From Bradyrhizobiaceae bacterium (GTDB taxonomy: Bacteria > Bacteroidota > Ignavibacteria > Kapaibacteriales > Kapaibacteriaceae): 64,000 bases of DNA. Below, in pieces: positions 1 through 8,466 of the stretch; position 1 is the stretch's first letter, and every line of letters starts with the position of its first letter. Under the pieces are notes generated by a model. That model saw only the letters and a program-made list of their open reading frames with translations, was not told where the DNA came from and made no database searches. The DNA lies in NCBI GenBank assembly GCA_024103135.1, contig JAGFIZ010000025.1:21861-85860 (forward strand), given 5' to 3'. The position numbers and the translations under genes were made by a program.

Positions 1-1
1 T

Positions 2-1195
2 GCTTTGCAACAACAGCGTAGCATCATTGCGCAATACCATCAGCGATGTGATACGGTAGTGATCGAGAACTATGGCAAGTTCCCTCACACAATTCGTAAC
101 GTGCGAACATCAAGTGGGACGAAGGTGTCCACCACCAACCTCCCAACAACGCTTCAGCCGGGTGAGTCGATGGCTATCGTCGTATGTCACCAGTATGATA
201 GTGCAGGTATGCAGGTGGATACGCTCTTTGTCGATGACACATGTACAAGTCGCCCCGTATTTGAGTACATAGCCGACGTACGAGCAGATCAAGAACCGCC
301 ATACACATCGCTGAGTGCGAAACCGTGCAGTACGGAACACTTTGCAACGGTGGGCGACGACAGGGAGTTTGACTACGGACTGCTGAACAGTACGATCAAC
401 ACGGCTGTCATTACGAACTGTACGGTAACATTGGTTGACCAGAATGCCTACCGAGCTCAGTATAAGGTTGTCGTAACCGATCCTCTGTTTGATGCCGTGT
501 ATGGATTCATAGCAACCGACAGTGCTGGGAACACAGCATCGTACATCGACACCATACCTGGATTCACGCTCTCGATTGACAATGGTGGTGGATACTTCCA
601 GCAAGACACCCTGCCACAAGCCACAGTGGGTACCATGGTGTGCGACACCATCTGGCTTGGGAACTACGGTGCGTTCACACAGGTTGTAAGTGCAGTACGT
701 GTTCATCGCAACGTTACATTTTCGATACCGCAAAGTCAGCTGCCAATAGTCGTTGCCCCCGGTGAACGCAAGCCACTGCTGGTTTGTTATGAACCCAGCC
801 TGGTTGATGGAATTGCTGATATCGACACGCTTGATTTTGTGGATAGCTGTCTTGTGAAGGCGCTCGAAGTGCAGGGCAACTCTGCTCATGCAGAGTACAC
901 AGGACTTAGCCGTTGCGACGTCCGCATCCTTACATCACAGTATGCTACAGGCCACGGTCTGGTGGTAGCTCCCAACCCAGCTACCGGTTCGGTGAACCTA
1001 CTGCTCGACCAGGAAGTGAGCTCCATAACCGTGCGTGTTGCAACGGTTCAAGGCACCGAAGCGCTTCGGAAGTCATGGAGTGGAACGGCAACCAACACCT
1101 TCATGCTTGACGTAACCCCGTTACCTGCCGGGACGTATGTGGTGACCGTGCAGACGGAACACTTCCTGAAAAGTAGCGTCTTAAGCATCCGGTAA
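2..1195 (+). CDS. T9SS-secreted protein, C-terminal part (5' end cut by window)
   Basis: The reading frame is open from the first bases, so the true start lies outside the window; the TTG at base 5 is not a credible start. About 397 residues remain. They contain repeated extracellular-type modules rich in Thr, Val and Asp, including phrases such as VAPGERKPLLVCYEP that resemble the Ig-like 'choice-of-anchor' modules of other proteins in this window. The last 75 residues (VVAPNPATGS...LPAGTYVV...) match a type A T9SS sorting domain, which directs export across the outer membrane and is then removed. Function of the mature protein is unknown. No close downstream partner: 92 bases separate it from the S41 protease. 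Confidence is high for the sorting domain, low for anything more specific. Confidence 0.85.
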   Translation, partial: ALQQQRSIIAQYHQRCDTVVIENYGKFPHTIRNVRTSSGTKVSTTNLPTTLQPGESMAIVVCHQYDSAGMQVDTLFVDDTCTSRPVFEYIADVRADQEPPYTSLSAKPCSTEHFATVGDDREFDYGLLNSTINTAVITNCTVTLVDQNAYRAQYKVVVTDPLFDAVYGFIATDSAGNTASYIDTIPGFTLSIDNGGGYFQQDTLPQATVGTMVCDTIWLGNYGAFTQVVSAVRVHRNVTFSIPQSQLPIVVAPGERKPLLVCYEPSLVDGIADIDTLDFVDSCLVKALEVQGNSAHAEYTGLSRCDVRILTSQYATGHGLVVAPNPATGSVNLLLDQEVSSITVRVATVQGTEALRKSWSGTATNTFMLDVTPLPAGTYVVTVQTEHFLKSSVLSIR

Positions 1196-1257
1196 AGCAG
1201 GTCCTTACACTGCCGGGCCTACCACATCGTCACGTCGACCTACGTGACTCTGCTTTG

Positions 1258-1265
1258 TAGTTTTG
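1258..1265 (+). promoter_or_regulatory. Bacteroidota-type -7 box upstream of S41 protease
   Basis: TAGTTTTG fits the TAnnTTTG -7 consensus of the Bacteroidota primary sigma factor and lies 22 bases before the ATG at 1288. I do not see a clear -33 TTG at the expected distance, so this is a weak call. Confidence 0.35.
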
Positions 1266-1287
1266 CAGGTTCTAGCTCAAGGAAACA

Positions 1288-2910
1288 ATGAAACTTTCAA
1301 CCCCTAAGCTTACGCTTATCGTTGTCCTTGCCGTAGCGCTCGGCATTGGCATGGCTCTCTACGTGCAACCAGCAGTTGGTGGCGATAGTGTCATGCAGCA
1401 AGTTCAAAAGATGGGCGACGTGCTATCGCTTGCCACCAAGAACTACGTCGAAGATGTCGACACACAAAAGCTCACTGAAGCTGCCCTCCGTGGTATGCTC
1501 TCTGAGCTTGACCCACACAGTGTCTACATCCCGGCCAAGGAAATGGAGCGCGTAGAAGAAGAATTCTCAGGATCGTTCGAAGGCATCGGTATTGAGTTCG
1601 ATGTGGTGAACGACACCATTACCGTAGTATCGCCGATTGCTGGAGGACCAAGTGAAGGACTCGGCATTCAGGCAGGCGACAAGATTGTCCGCATCGACGA
1701 CTCGACGGCCATTGGCCTAAGCAGGTCAGTTGTCCCCAAGAAACTCCGCGGTCGTAAAGGCACGATCGTCAAGGTTCACATTCGTCGTGCCGGTGAGAAG
1801 GACCTGCTAGTCTTCGACATCACACGCGACAAGATTCCACTCAATTCCGTTGACGCATCCTTCATGATCGAAGGAACCGACATTGGGTATATCACAACCA
1901 ATCGCTTTAGTGCAACAACGCATAACGAAGTCGTTACGGCTGCCCGTAACCTCAAGGCCCAAGGAATGAAGCGACTGCTGCTTGACCTTAGAGGAAATCC
2001 CGGCGGCTATCTGGAACAGGCCTACCGTATCGCTGATGAGTTTATCCCGGCTGGGAAGAAGATCGTGTATACGAAGGGACGTCGGGCTGAGTTCGACGAG
2101 GACCTCGTTGCCACCTCACATGGTGAGCTAGAAAACATACCATTGGTGGTGATGATCAACGGCGGATCAGCCTCTGCAAGCGAGATCGTTTCCGGTGCCA
2201 TTCAGGATCTTGATCGTGGTATCGTTGTCGGCCAGACCTCATTTGGTAAGGGGCTTGTCCAACGCCAATACGAACTCGGCGATGGCTCTGCAGTGCGCAT
2301 TACCATTTCGAGATATTACACCCCGTCAGGCCGTCTAATCCAGCGTCCATATAGCAACAAGGAAGCCTACTACAGCGGCGAAGGTAGAGTGGAAGGTGAA
2401 GAGGGCGACAACATCGCACACGATCACGACGTGGACGATAAAGGCACCAAGGACAGGCCGGTGTACAAAACCGCAAGTGGGCGTACCGTATACGGCGGCG
2501 GAGGCATTACGCCTGACTACATCGTGAAGGCCGACACCATTGGCATGTTGGCTCGTAAACTGCGTGCACGCAATCTGTTCTGGAAAACAGCCGACCAGAT
2601 TATGAAGTCGCGCGGACGTGAACTGCGGAGTACGTATGAACACGACATGTCGAAGTTCCTCAACAGCTTCTCTGTTACGGAAAAGGACATCGACATCATG
2701 CGTGAGTTTGCAAAGAAGGATAGCATTGAATGGAAGGCCGACGAATATGCATTCGACGAAGACTTCTTGAAGACCGTCGTTAAAGCACAAATCGGTCGAG
2801 CCATTTTCAACAATAATGGCTACACAGCCGTCATGTTACGTATCGACGCACAGACGAAGAAGGCCATTGAGCTGTTCGACGAAGCCAAGCGCATCGCTCG
2901 TCTTAACTAA
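1288..2910 (+). CDS. S41 family C-terminal processing peptidase
   Basis: Periplasmic serine protease of the CtpA/Prc family, 540 residues. Residues 8-26 form an N-terminal membrane segment or uncleaved signal; a PDZ domain covers about 95-180 and the S41 protease core about 190-370. In the GGSASASE stretch Ser296, with Lys321 and Gln325 in SFGKGLVQ, has the spacing of the Ser/Lys/Gln triad of B. subtilis CtpB, so it should be active. The C-terminal 150 residues are helical and charged, as in longer Bacteroidota members. ATG start is preceded by AAGGAA. Such enzymes trim or degrade exported proteins by their C-termini. It is followed after 45 bases by a DUF3108 gene in the same direction. Natural substrates cannot be read from sequence. 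Confidence 0.93.
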   Translation: MKLSTPKLTLIVVLAVALGIGMALYVQPAVGGDSVMQQVQKMGDVLSLATKNYVEDVDTQKLTEAALRGMLSELDPHSVYIPAKEMERVEEEFSGSFEGIGIEFDVVNDTITVVSPIAGGPSEGLGIQAGDKIVRIDDSTAIGLSRSVVPKKLRGRKGTIVKVHIRRAGEKDLLVFDITRDKIPLNSVDASFMIEGTDIGYITTNRFSATTHNEVVTAARNLKAQGMKRLLLDLRGNPGGYLEQAYRIADEFIPAGKKIVYTKGRRAEFDEDLVATSHGELENIPLVVMINGGSASASEIVSGAIQDLDRGIVVGQTSFGKGLVQRQYELGDGSAVRITISRYYTPSGRLIQRPYSNKEAYYSGEGRVEGEEGDNIAHDHDVDDKGTKDRPVYKTASGRTVYGGGGITPDYIVKADTIGMLARKLRARNLFWKTADQIMKSRGRELRSTYEHDMSKFLNSFSVTEKDIDIMREFAKKDSIEWKADEYAFDEDFLKTVVKAQIGRAIFNNNGYTAVMLRIDAQTKKAIELFDEAKRIARLN

Positions 2911-2955
2911 CCAGCAGCGATGCATCACAGTTAACAACCGACACTAATCCTGAAC

Positions 2956-3744
2956 ATGAAACTCACTAGCATTCTAGCACTCATCATCGTCTTTGGTACG
3001 GTAGTAGTCAAAGCAGCCGGTCCGAACAGCATGTTCTACCCTGGCGAAGAACTCACCTACCGAGTATCCTACCTGAACATTACCCTCGGAACGGTTCGCA
3101 CCGTTGTGGAACCGTTTACGCAGCTTGATGGAAAGAAGGTTGCAAAGGTTAAGATCTACATCGACTCTCATCCCAACATTCCGTTCGTGAGCTTGCACTC
3201 AGTGTATGAAAGTTGGATTGATACCACAGGTGCTTTTTCCTATAAGTTCAATGCCAACACTCGTATTGATGACAATACGTGGGATTTCGACCAGTATCTC
3301 TTTGACTACGCCGGGAAGAAGGCAACTATTGAAAAATGGAGAAACAAGGAGAAGGTCAACAGTTCTTCGTTTGAGCTTTTGAAAAAGTATAACGATGGAT
3401 CGTCGCTGCTCTTTGCTGCACGAGCATTGCTGTATGCTGGAAAGAGCTACAAGGTTCCAACGGTGATTATGGAGAAGGCAGTAAGCACCGTGATCAACTT
3501 TGCCGGTAATCGTGCCAAGACGGAGATTGATGCCTGCGACTATCCAATCAAGACCGTCTACCTGAATGGCGATGCAAATTGGACAGGCGTATACGGTCTC
3601 ACCGGACGGTTCGAAGGATGGTTTGCCGACGATGATAGTCGCATTCCTATTCAGGCGAAAATGAACGTCTACGTTGGCTCCGTAACAATCGAACTCCAAA
3701 AGTGGAAGCGCGGTAGTTGGGCTCCGCCCAAGGCATCGTCGTAA
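2956..3744 (+). CDS. DUF3108 domain-containing exported protein
   Basis: 262 residues with a signal peptide (hydrophobic residues 5-18, cleavage after about VKAAG). The motif YPGEELTYRVSY near the mature N-terminus is typical of DUF3108, an exported family often placed beside envelope genes and of unknown function. The stop codon is immediately followed by the ATG of the kinase-like gene, so the two are probably co-transcribed and co-translated. No enzymatic motif is visible. Confidence 0.8.
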   Translation: MKLTSILALIIVFGTVVVKAAGPNSMFYPGEELTYRVSYLNITLGTVRTVVEPFTQLDGKKVAKVKIYIDSHPNIPFVSLHSVYESWIDTTGAFSYKFNANTRIDDNTWDFDQYLFDYAGKKATIEKWRNKEKVNSSSFELLKKYNDGSSLLFAARALLYAGKSYKVPTVIMEKAVSTVINFAGNRAKTEIDACDYPIKTVYLNGDANWTGVYGLTGRFEGWFADDDSRIPIQAKMNVYVGSVTIELQKWKRGSWAPPKASS

Positions 3745-4668
3745 ATGTCCTGGCAAATTCTCATTGATATCGGCGGAACTGCAACAAAGGTCTGCGTCGC
3801 AACCAGCGGACGAATAGTTCACCGCACAGAGTTTGCCTCCTTTAAGCCACAACCATTCGACAATCGCACTGCCGACCTGTGTAGATCACTCGGTACGTGG
3901 CTTGCATCGATGGACGAAACGCTACTGCACCCGAGCTTTGTGCTAATCGGCACGGCTGGTGTATGGGGACGTGTGGAACGGCAGTCCTACCTGAATGCCT
4001 TTACCGATGCATGGTTAACGTACGTCGACGTGAACATGCCACGATGCTCCGTGTTGAGCGACATGGAGCTGTCCATGTTTGCAGCATTTGGCAACAACAC
4101 TGGATTACTGTTGATTGCCGGCACGGGCAGCATCGCAGCTCAAGGATCGGCAGGTGGTACGATTACCAGGTGCGGTGGGTGGGGTCCACGAATCGACGAT
4201 GCTGGAAGCGGACTCTTGATAGGCAAGGAAGCGCTGCGCGCTGTTGCTCGAATGCTCGATGGTAGAGGAGCGAGTACCTTGCTGGTACGCCCGGTTGCCG
4301 CCTACCTGCGATGTTCCGAAACGGATACCGAAACTCTGTCGGCTGCTCTCCGCTCTGCGAACACCGACGGTGCTGCGCGTCTTGCTCAAGCCGTTCTTCA
4401 GTATGCCGAAGAAGCCGATGAGGTAGCACAGGACATTCGCCACGCAGCAGCATCAGCACTTGCAGAGCTTGTGGTGCCATTGATTCGTCAATCACATGAG
4501 CCACCAACCGAAATCTGTCTTCACGGCTCACTCTTCGTCAACGAAGCCTTTACACGTTGCTTTGGTGCTGAACTCAAGAAGGTTGCACCAACCATGACAT
4601 GCTCGGTGTTGACCAGCATGATGGATAACGTCGCACTACGCCTGCAAAGCAGCACCGGTGAGCTGTAG
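3745..4668 (+). CDS. BadF/BadG/BcrA/BcrD ATPase family, N-acetylglucosamine-kinase-like
   Basis: 307 residues of the actin-fold ASKHA superfamily. DIGGTATKVCV (residues 8-18) is phosphate loop 1 and LLIAGTGSIA (about 121-130) the second nucleotide loop; a GGWGPRIDDAGSG stretch follows, as in N-acetylglucosamine kinases of the BadF family. The likely role is phosphorylation of an amino sugar such as GlcNAc or anhydro-MurNAc in cell-wall recycling, which agrees with the adjacent convergent LD-carboxypeptidase, but the substrate is inferred. It starts directly after the stop of the DUF3108 gene and its last 33 bases overlap the 3' end of the carboxypeptidase on the other strand. Confidence 0.82.
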   Translation: MSWQILIDIGGTATKVCVATSGRIVHRTEFASFKPQPFDNRTADLCRSLGTWLASMDETLLHPSFVLIGTAGVWGRVERQSYLNAFTDAWLTYVDVNMPRCSVLSDMELSMFAAFGNNTGLLLIAGTGSIAAQGSAGGTITRCGGWGPRIDDAGSGLLIGKEALRAVARMLDGRGASTLLVRPVAAYLRCSETDTETLSAALRSANTDGAARLAQAVLQYAEEADEVAQDIRHAAASALAELVVPLIRQSHEPPTEICLHGSLFVNEAFTRCFGAELKKVAPTMTCSVLTSMMDNVALRLQSSTGEL

Positions 4669-5577
4669 GCCATAGCGCGAAGACACCTTGCAATTGACTC
4701 CCACAGGAAGCGTGAGCTTGCTCGGCTCATGTCCGTACATCAGGTTGGACAATACCGGACCCGTGCTTACATCGGCTACTTCCGTCAACACCTCATGGAT
4801 GTTGCGTGTTGGTGTTGTACGACCAGGTGCTTGCTGACCTTGTGACCACTGACCAAACACCATAGCGGCAAGTGCATCAAGACATCCTGCAAGGCGCAGT
4901 TGGTTGAGCATTCTGTCGACTCGGTACGTTTCTTCGGCAACGTCTTCTACCGTAAGCACTGCACCCTTGACCGATGGCATGTATGGCGTGCCAATCAGCG
5001 ATGTAATGATGCTAAGGTTGCCAGCAAGCAGCTGACCCGACGCAGAACCATTCTTAAGCACGGTTAACGGCCATGGCTGTCTAACGGTTCCAAGTGGCTT
5101 GGTGGACGTCATCGTCCGCCAGAACCACTCTTCGGTTTCTGCTCGCATGTTGTCGGCCATCTCGACGCTTGGCATCACACCACTAAAGGTTACGAGCCCA
5201 GTCTTTCTTAGCAAGGCAAGCTGCAAGGCCGTGATGTCGGAAAATCCCAAGAGGATCTTCGGGTTGCGCCGAATCAGACGATAGTCAAGCAGGTCAAGCA
5301 ATCGTGCAGATCCATAGCCCCCTCTCGCACAAAAAATTGCATCAACTCGCTTGTCGGCGAACATTGCATGTAAGTCGTCCGCTCGTTGCTGGTCGGTTCC
5401 AGCCAGGTAGCTACCATGTACGGCATGTAGGTTCTTGGCACAGACAACCGTATAGCCAAGTCCTTCAAGGTAGGCGATGCCCCGAGCCAATCTGCTCGGG
5501 TCACGCTGTGGTGATGCAGGTGCAACGATGCCAATCGTTCCTCCGCGGCGGAGTGGCTTGGGAAGGCGTAGGGTCAT
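4636..5577 (-). CDS. ldcA: LD-carboxypeptidase (muramoyltetrapeptide carboxypeptidase), S66 family
   Basis: 313 residues from the ATG at 5577. An upstream in-frame start at 5613 exists, but family members begin near the PKPLRRGGTIGIVAPAS segment, so 5577 is preferred. The nucleophile Ser90 lies in GGYGSARLL; Glu211 (LTVEDVAEE) and His283 (GHEPSKLTLP) complete the Ser-Glu-His triad of peptidase family S66. The enzyme removes the terminal D-Ala from murein tetrapeptides in the cytoplasm during wall recycling. The gene converges on the BadF-type kinase (33-base overlap), giving a small recycling pair. Its promoter lies in the divergent gap that carries the DnaA-box-like sites. Confidence 0.9.
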   Translation of the reverse strand: MTLRLPKPLRRGGTIGIVAPASPQRDPSRLARGIAYLEGLGYTVVCAKNLHAVHGSYLAGTDQQRADDLHAMFADKRVDAIFCARGGYGSARLLDLLDYRLIRRNPKILLGFSDITALQLALLRKTGLVTFSGVMPSVEMADNMRAETEEWFWRTMTSTKPLGTVRQPWPLTVLKNGSASGQLLAGNLSIITSLIGTPYMPSVKGAVLTVEDVAEETYRVDRMLNQLRLAGCLDALAAMVFGQWSQGQQAPGRTTPTRNIHEVLTEVADVSTGPVLSNLMYGHEPSKLTLPVGVNCKVSSRYGLQLTGAALQA

Positions 5578-5586
5578 GTGCGAAAC

Positions 5587-5649
5587 TGTGGAAACATGTG
5601 GGTAATTCCACACAAAGATGTGGAATACCGGGCAGATGAGTGTGGATAA
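5587..5649 (+). promoter_or_regulatory. Cluster of DnaA-box-like sites in a divergent gap
   Basis: Four TGTGG-type nonamers lie in the same orientation at 5587 (TGTGGAAAC), 5597 (TGTGGGTAA), 5619 (TGTGGAATA) and 5641 (TGTGGATAA). The last is a perfect DnaA box (complement of TTATCCACA); the others match 7 to 8 of 9 positions. Start-to-start distances are 10, 22 and 22 bases, about one and two helical turns. A weaker inverted site (AATTCCACA, 5604-5612) sits between. The rest of the 196-base gap between ldcA and the glycine-rich gene is moderately AT-rich. It may be an origin-type or DnaA-regulated region; neither dnaA nor dnaN is in view. Confidence 0.5.
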
Positions 5650-5773
5650 CTTGCAGACTAATCGCTTGCTGTATATGGACTTATGTCAGGATTCCGTAAA
5701 ATTGCGGCTCACCGTTCGTTACTGGCACGACATTTGGAGGCCTACCTTTCCCTCTGAAAAGATCGATGCTTCA

Positions 5774-8320
5774 ATGATGTCCTTGGGTCGGATCACACAT
5801 ATAGCGTCGTTCATGCTAGCCCTCATGCTGGCATCGTATGCCCATGCGCAAACGCAAATTGGCGGCATCGTCAATCGCTACGTGTCGGTACTCAAGGTCG
5901 TACCCTGCGACAGTCTCATCGAAGTTGGCAACGCACAAGGTTTCAAACCAGGCGACCTGGTCTTCATCATTCAGATGAAGGGGGCTGTGGTTTCGAAGGC
6001 AAAGGACAGTACGAGTGGACTCATCATTGATCTTGCTCATGCTGGTGCAGCAGAGTTCCTGACGATCGAGAGCATTCAGGGTAACAACATCACGTTCACA
6101 ACACGCCTGGCCAACACTTACGATCCAGCTGGCCTCGTGCAACTCATCTCCGTACCGCGCTATTCAACTGCGCGAATAACAAGCCCCCTAACATGTCCGC
6201 AATGGAATGGTACAACGGGTGGCGTCGTGGTAATCGACGTCGAGCATGACTTGATTATGGATGCCGACATTACGGTAGACGGACTCGGTTTTGCAGGTGG
6301 CAATGCATCGAGCAACTTCCAGACAACGGAGATTCCGGACTGGATTTCCAACTGGGTCGAAGGTCGCGCAGGTGAGAAAGGTGAGAGTATCGCATTGATC
6401 CCTGGCTTCCTTCCCATTGCTGCACGCGGTCGGTGGGCCAATGGTGGTGGTGGTGGCAACGGCGGCAACGCTGGTGGTGCCGGTGGAAGTAACGGAGGCA
6501 GTGGCGGCCATGGCGGTAGGGCCTTGGTTTATAACAGACAGTATCCGAACGTTGGTGGCGAGCCAGGTGTAGTGCTCGACTCCGCAACACGCAAATACGG
6601 TCGACTATTCATGGGCGGTGGTGGTGGTGGTGGACATCAGAATGATGGACTCGGTACTGCCGGTGGAAATGGAGGGGGCTTGGTAGTACTCAAGGCAGAA
6701 CGAGTAATACCACGTGGACATAAAATTTCGGCCAACGGATTGAGCTCTCGCGCGACCATCTCTGCGGAAAAGGGTGACGGTACAGGTGGCGGTGGTGCTG
6801 GTGGTACGGTACTGCTGGATGTGCAGAGCATAACGGCGGTGCTAACCATTACGGCAACTGGTGGGAACAGTGGTGATATCAACGCCATGTACAATGCTCA
6901 CGGACCAGGTGGTGGCGGTGGCGGTGGAACTGTGATCTGTGTATCATCACAATCGAATCTGAGCATTAATGTTGGTGGTGGCATACCAGGAAGGCACAAC
7001 AATCCGACGAACGAAGACTACCTTGGTTCTTGGGGCGCACAACCTGGCAGAACAGGTGTGGTCCTGGATTCTTTTGCCTGGAACAAGCCGTTGAGTATCG
7101 GGTTGCAAGCATGGGGCGGTGGACCATTCTGTGGGACGCAAACCGTCGAGCTTCATGCAACACCAGGATTTGCATCCTACCTATGGAGCAACGGTGCTAC
7201 TACGCCAACGATCAGCGTGAATACGCCAGGCAACTATACACTTACGGCAATAGATCCAAGCGGCTGTGCACATACCGCTGGACCAGTTCGTGCGTGGGAG
7301 AATAGTCCGCAGTATTCACTTTCTGCCACTCTTGACTTCGGCACGGTAGACTACAAACGCAAGTACATCAAGATTGTGCCGCTGACGAATACGGACGACG
7401 AAGACATCGTTGTTGCCGGTATCTCTTCGGCACCGAACTTTAGCATTCTTGCACCGAACAGTTTCCCGATTGTTGTTCCGGCAGGCAAGAGCATCAACAT
7501 TGTGATTCAGCTGTTCACGAATGAAGTTCGTGATTATCACGAAGTGTTTACGGTTGAGATTTCGAGTCCATGTCCTGACACTGGTACCATTGCTGTTGAT
7601 GCAATCATCAACGTCGTGCATGCAACCTACACAGCTCCCGACACCACTGCTCCTGTTGGTGTAACGGGCTATGGAATTCCGATCACCGTAAGACTCGAGC
7701 CAGATACGTTGGTATTGCCTAACACACACATGTTGTTGTCGGTGCGGTTTGACTCACGAATTTTCGCACCATCGTTGGTTACCCAAGGCAGGATCGTCGG
7801 CGATGTAATCGACGTGGTAGCTAGTACGCGGACGCTAACTATTGAGTTTGACTCAGTGGATATCGTTGGGCCGGAGATGACGCTTACGTCCGTCATTGGC
7901 ACGATACTGAATAGCTATGTTTCAAAAAGCATACTGGACATCGTTAGCGTAGAATACCTAGAGGTGTTCCAGATGCCTGTAGACTCGATCGACGACGGCT
8001 CTTTACATGTTGCTCCAGTCTGCTTCCAGTTTGGTCGGCAAGTCAAGCTCTACGGCAACTCTTCGGCACGTGTAGTGCCTAACCCTGCGACTGACGGTGC
8101 TACGGCACAGCTTGAAATGAGTGCACCTGGAAACTATGTGCTAACGATAACCGACGTGACGGGTGCGTTGGTAGAGCAGTTCGAGTTTGTGAAGTCGAAC
8201 GAAAGCACCGAGGTGCGAGCCGTCAACCTCAACACGGCAACCTTGCCCAGTGGTTTGTATAGCGTGGCATTTACGTCGCCACTCACCACAACCATTTCTA
8301 CGCTGATTATCAATCGCTAG
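5774..8320 (+). CDS. Large glycine-rich T9SS-secreted protein
   Basis: 848 residues from the first of two adjacent ATGs (5774 and 5777); the open frame extends upstream to 5618, but only the start at 5774/5777 puts a signal peptide (SFMLALMLASYAHAQ) at the N-terminus. After a conserved exported module come glycine-rich stretches at about residues 220-250 (GGGGNGGNAGG...), 280-300 and 380-390, then an Ig-like 'choice-of-anchor D' region, and a type A T9SS sorting domain over the last 75 residues (VVPNPATDG...LPSGLYSV). It should be exported to the cell surface. Glycine-rich blocks suggest a structural or adhesive role, which is inference only. Four exact AGGGGGCT/AGCCCCCT octamers are near or inside its 5' half and the divergent ldcA. 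Confidence 0.85.
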   Translation: MMSLGRITHIASFMLALMLASYAHAQTQIGGIVNRYVSVLKVVPCDSLIEVGNAQGFKPGDLVFIIQMKGAVVSKAKDSTSGLIIDLAHAGAAEFLTIESIQGNNITFTTRLANTYDPAGLVQLISVPRYSTARITSPLTCPQWNGTTGGVVVIDVEHDLIMDADITVDGLGFAGGNASSNFQTTEIPDWISNWVEGRAGEKGESIALIPGFLPIAARGRWANGGGGGNGGNAGGAGGSNGGSGGHGGRALVYNRQYPNVGGEPGVVLDSATRKYGRLFMGGGGGGGHQNDGLGTAGGNGGGLVVLKAERVIPRGHKISANGLSSRATISAEKGDGTGGGGAGGTVLLDVQSITAVLTITATGGNSGDINAMYNAHGPGGGGGGGTVICVSSQSNLSINVGGGIPGRHNNPTNEDYLGSWGAQPGRTGVVLDSFAWNKPLSIGLQAWGGGPFCGTQTVELHATPGFASYLWSNGATTPTISVNTPGNYTLTAIDPSGCAHTAGPVRAWENSPQYSLSATLDFGTVDYKRKYIKIVPLTNTDDEDIVVAGISSAPNFSILAPNSFPIVVPAGKSINIVIQLFTNEVRDYHEVFTVEISSPCPDTGTIAVDAIINVVHATYTAPDTTAPVGVTGYGIPITVRLEPDTLVLPNTHMLLSVRFDSRIFAPSLVTQGRIVGDVIDVVASTRTLTIEFDSVDIVGPEMTLTSVIGTILNSYVSKSILDIVSVEYLEVFQMPVDSIDDGSLHVAPVCFQFGRQVKLYGNSSARVVPNPATDGATAQLEMSAPGNYVLTITDVTGALVEQFEFVKSNESTEVRAVNLNTATLPSGLYSVAFTSPLTTTISTLIINR

Positions 8321-8466
8321 ACCACTGCACAAGTGAAGTGATGAACGTGCATCATGCATTCGGTGCGTGGTGTAGCGCAGGTGCCATGCCGACGCAGATT
8401 CAATTTTGACTGCTGATCTAGCAATTCTTGTCGTGAACAGTTCTTGTTGTCGGCTTACGGTCTGGA

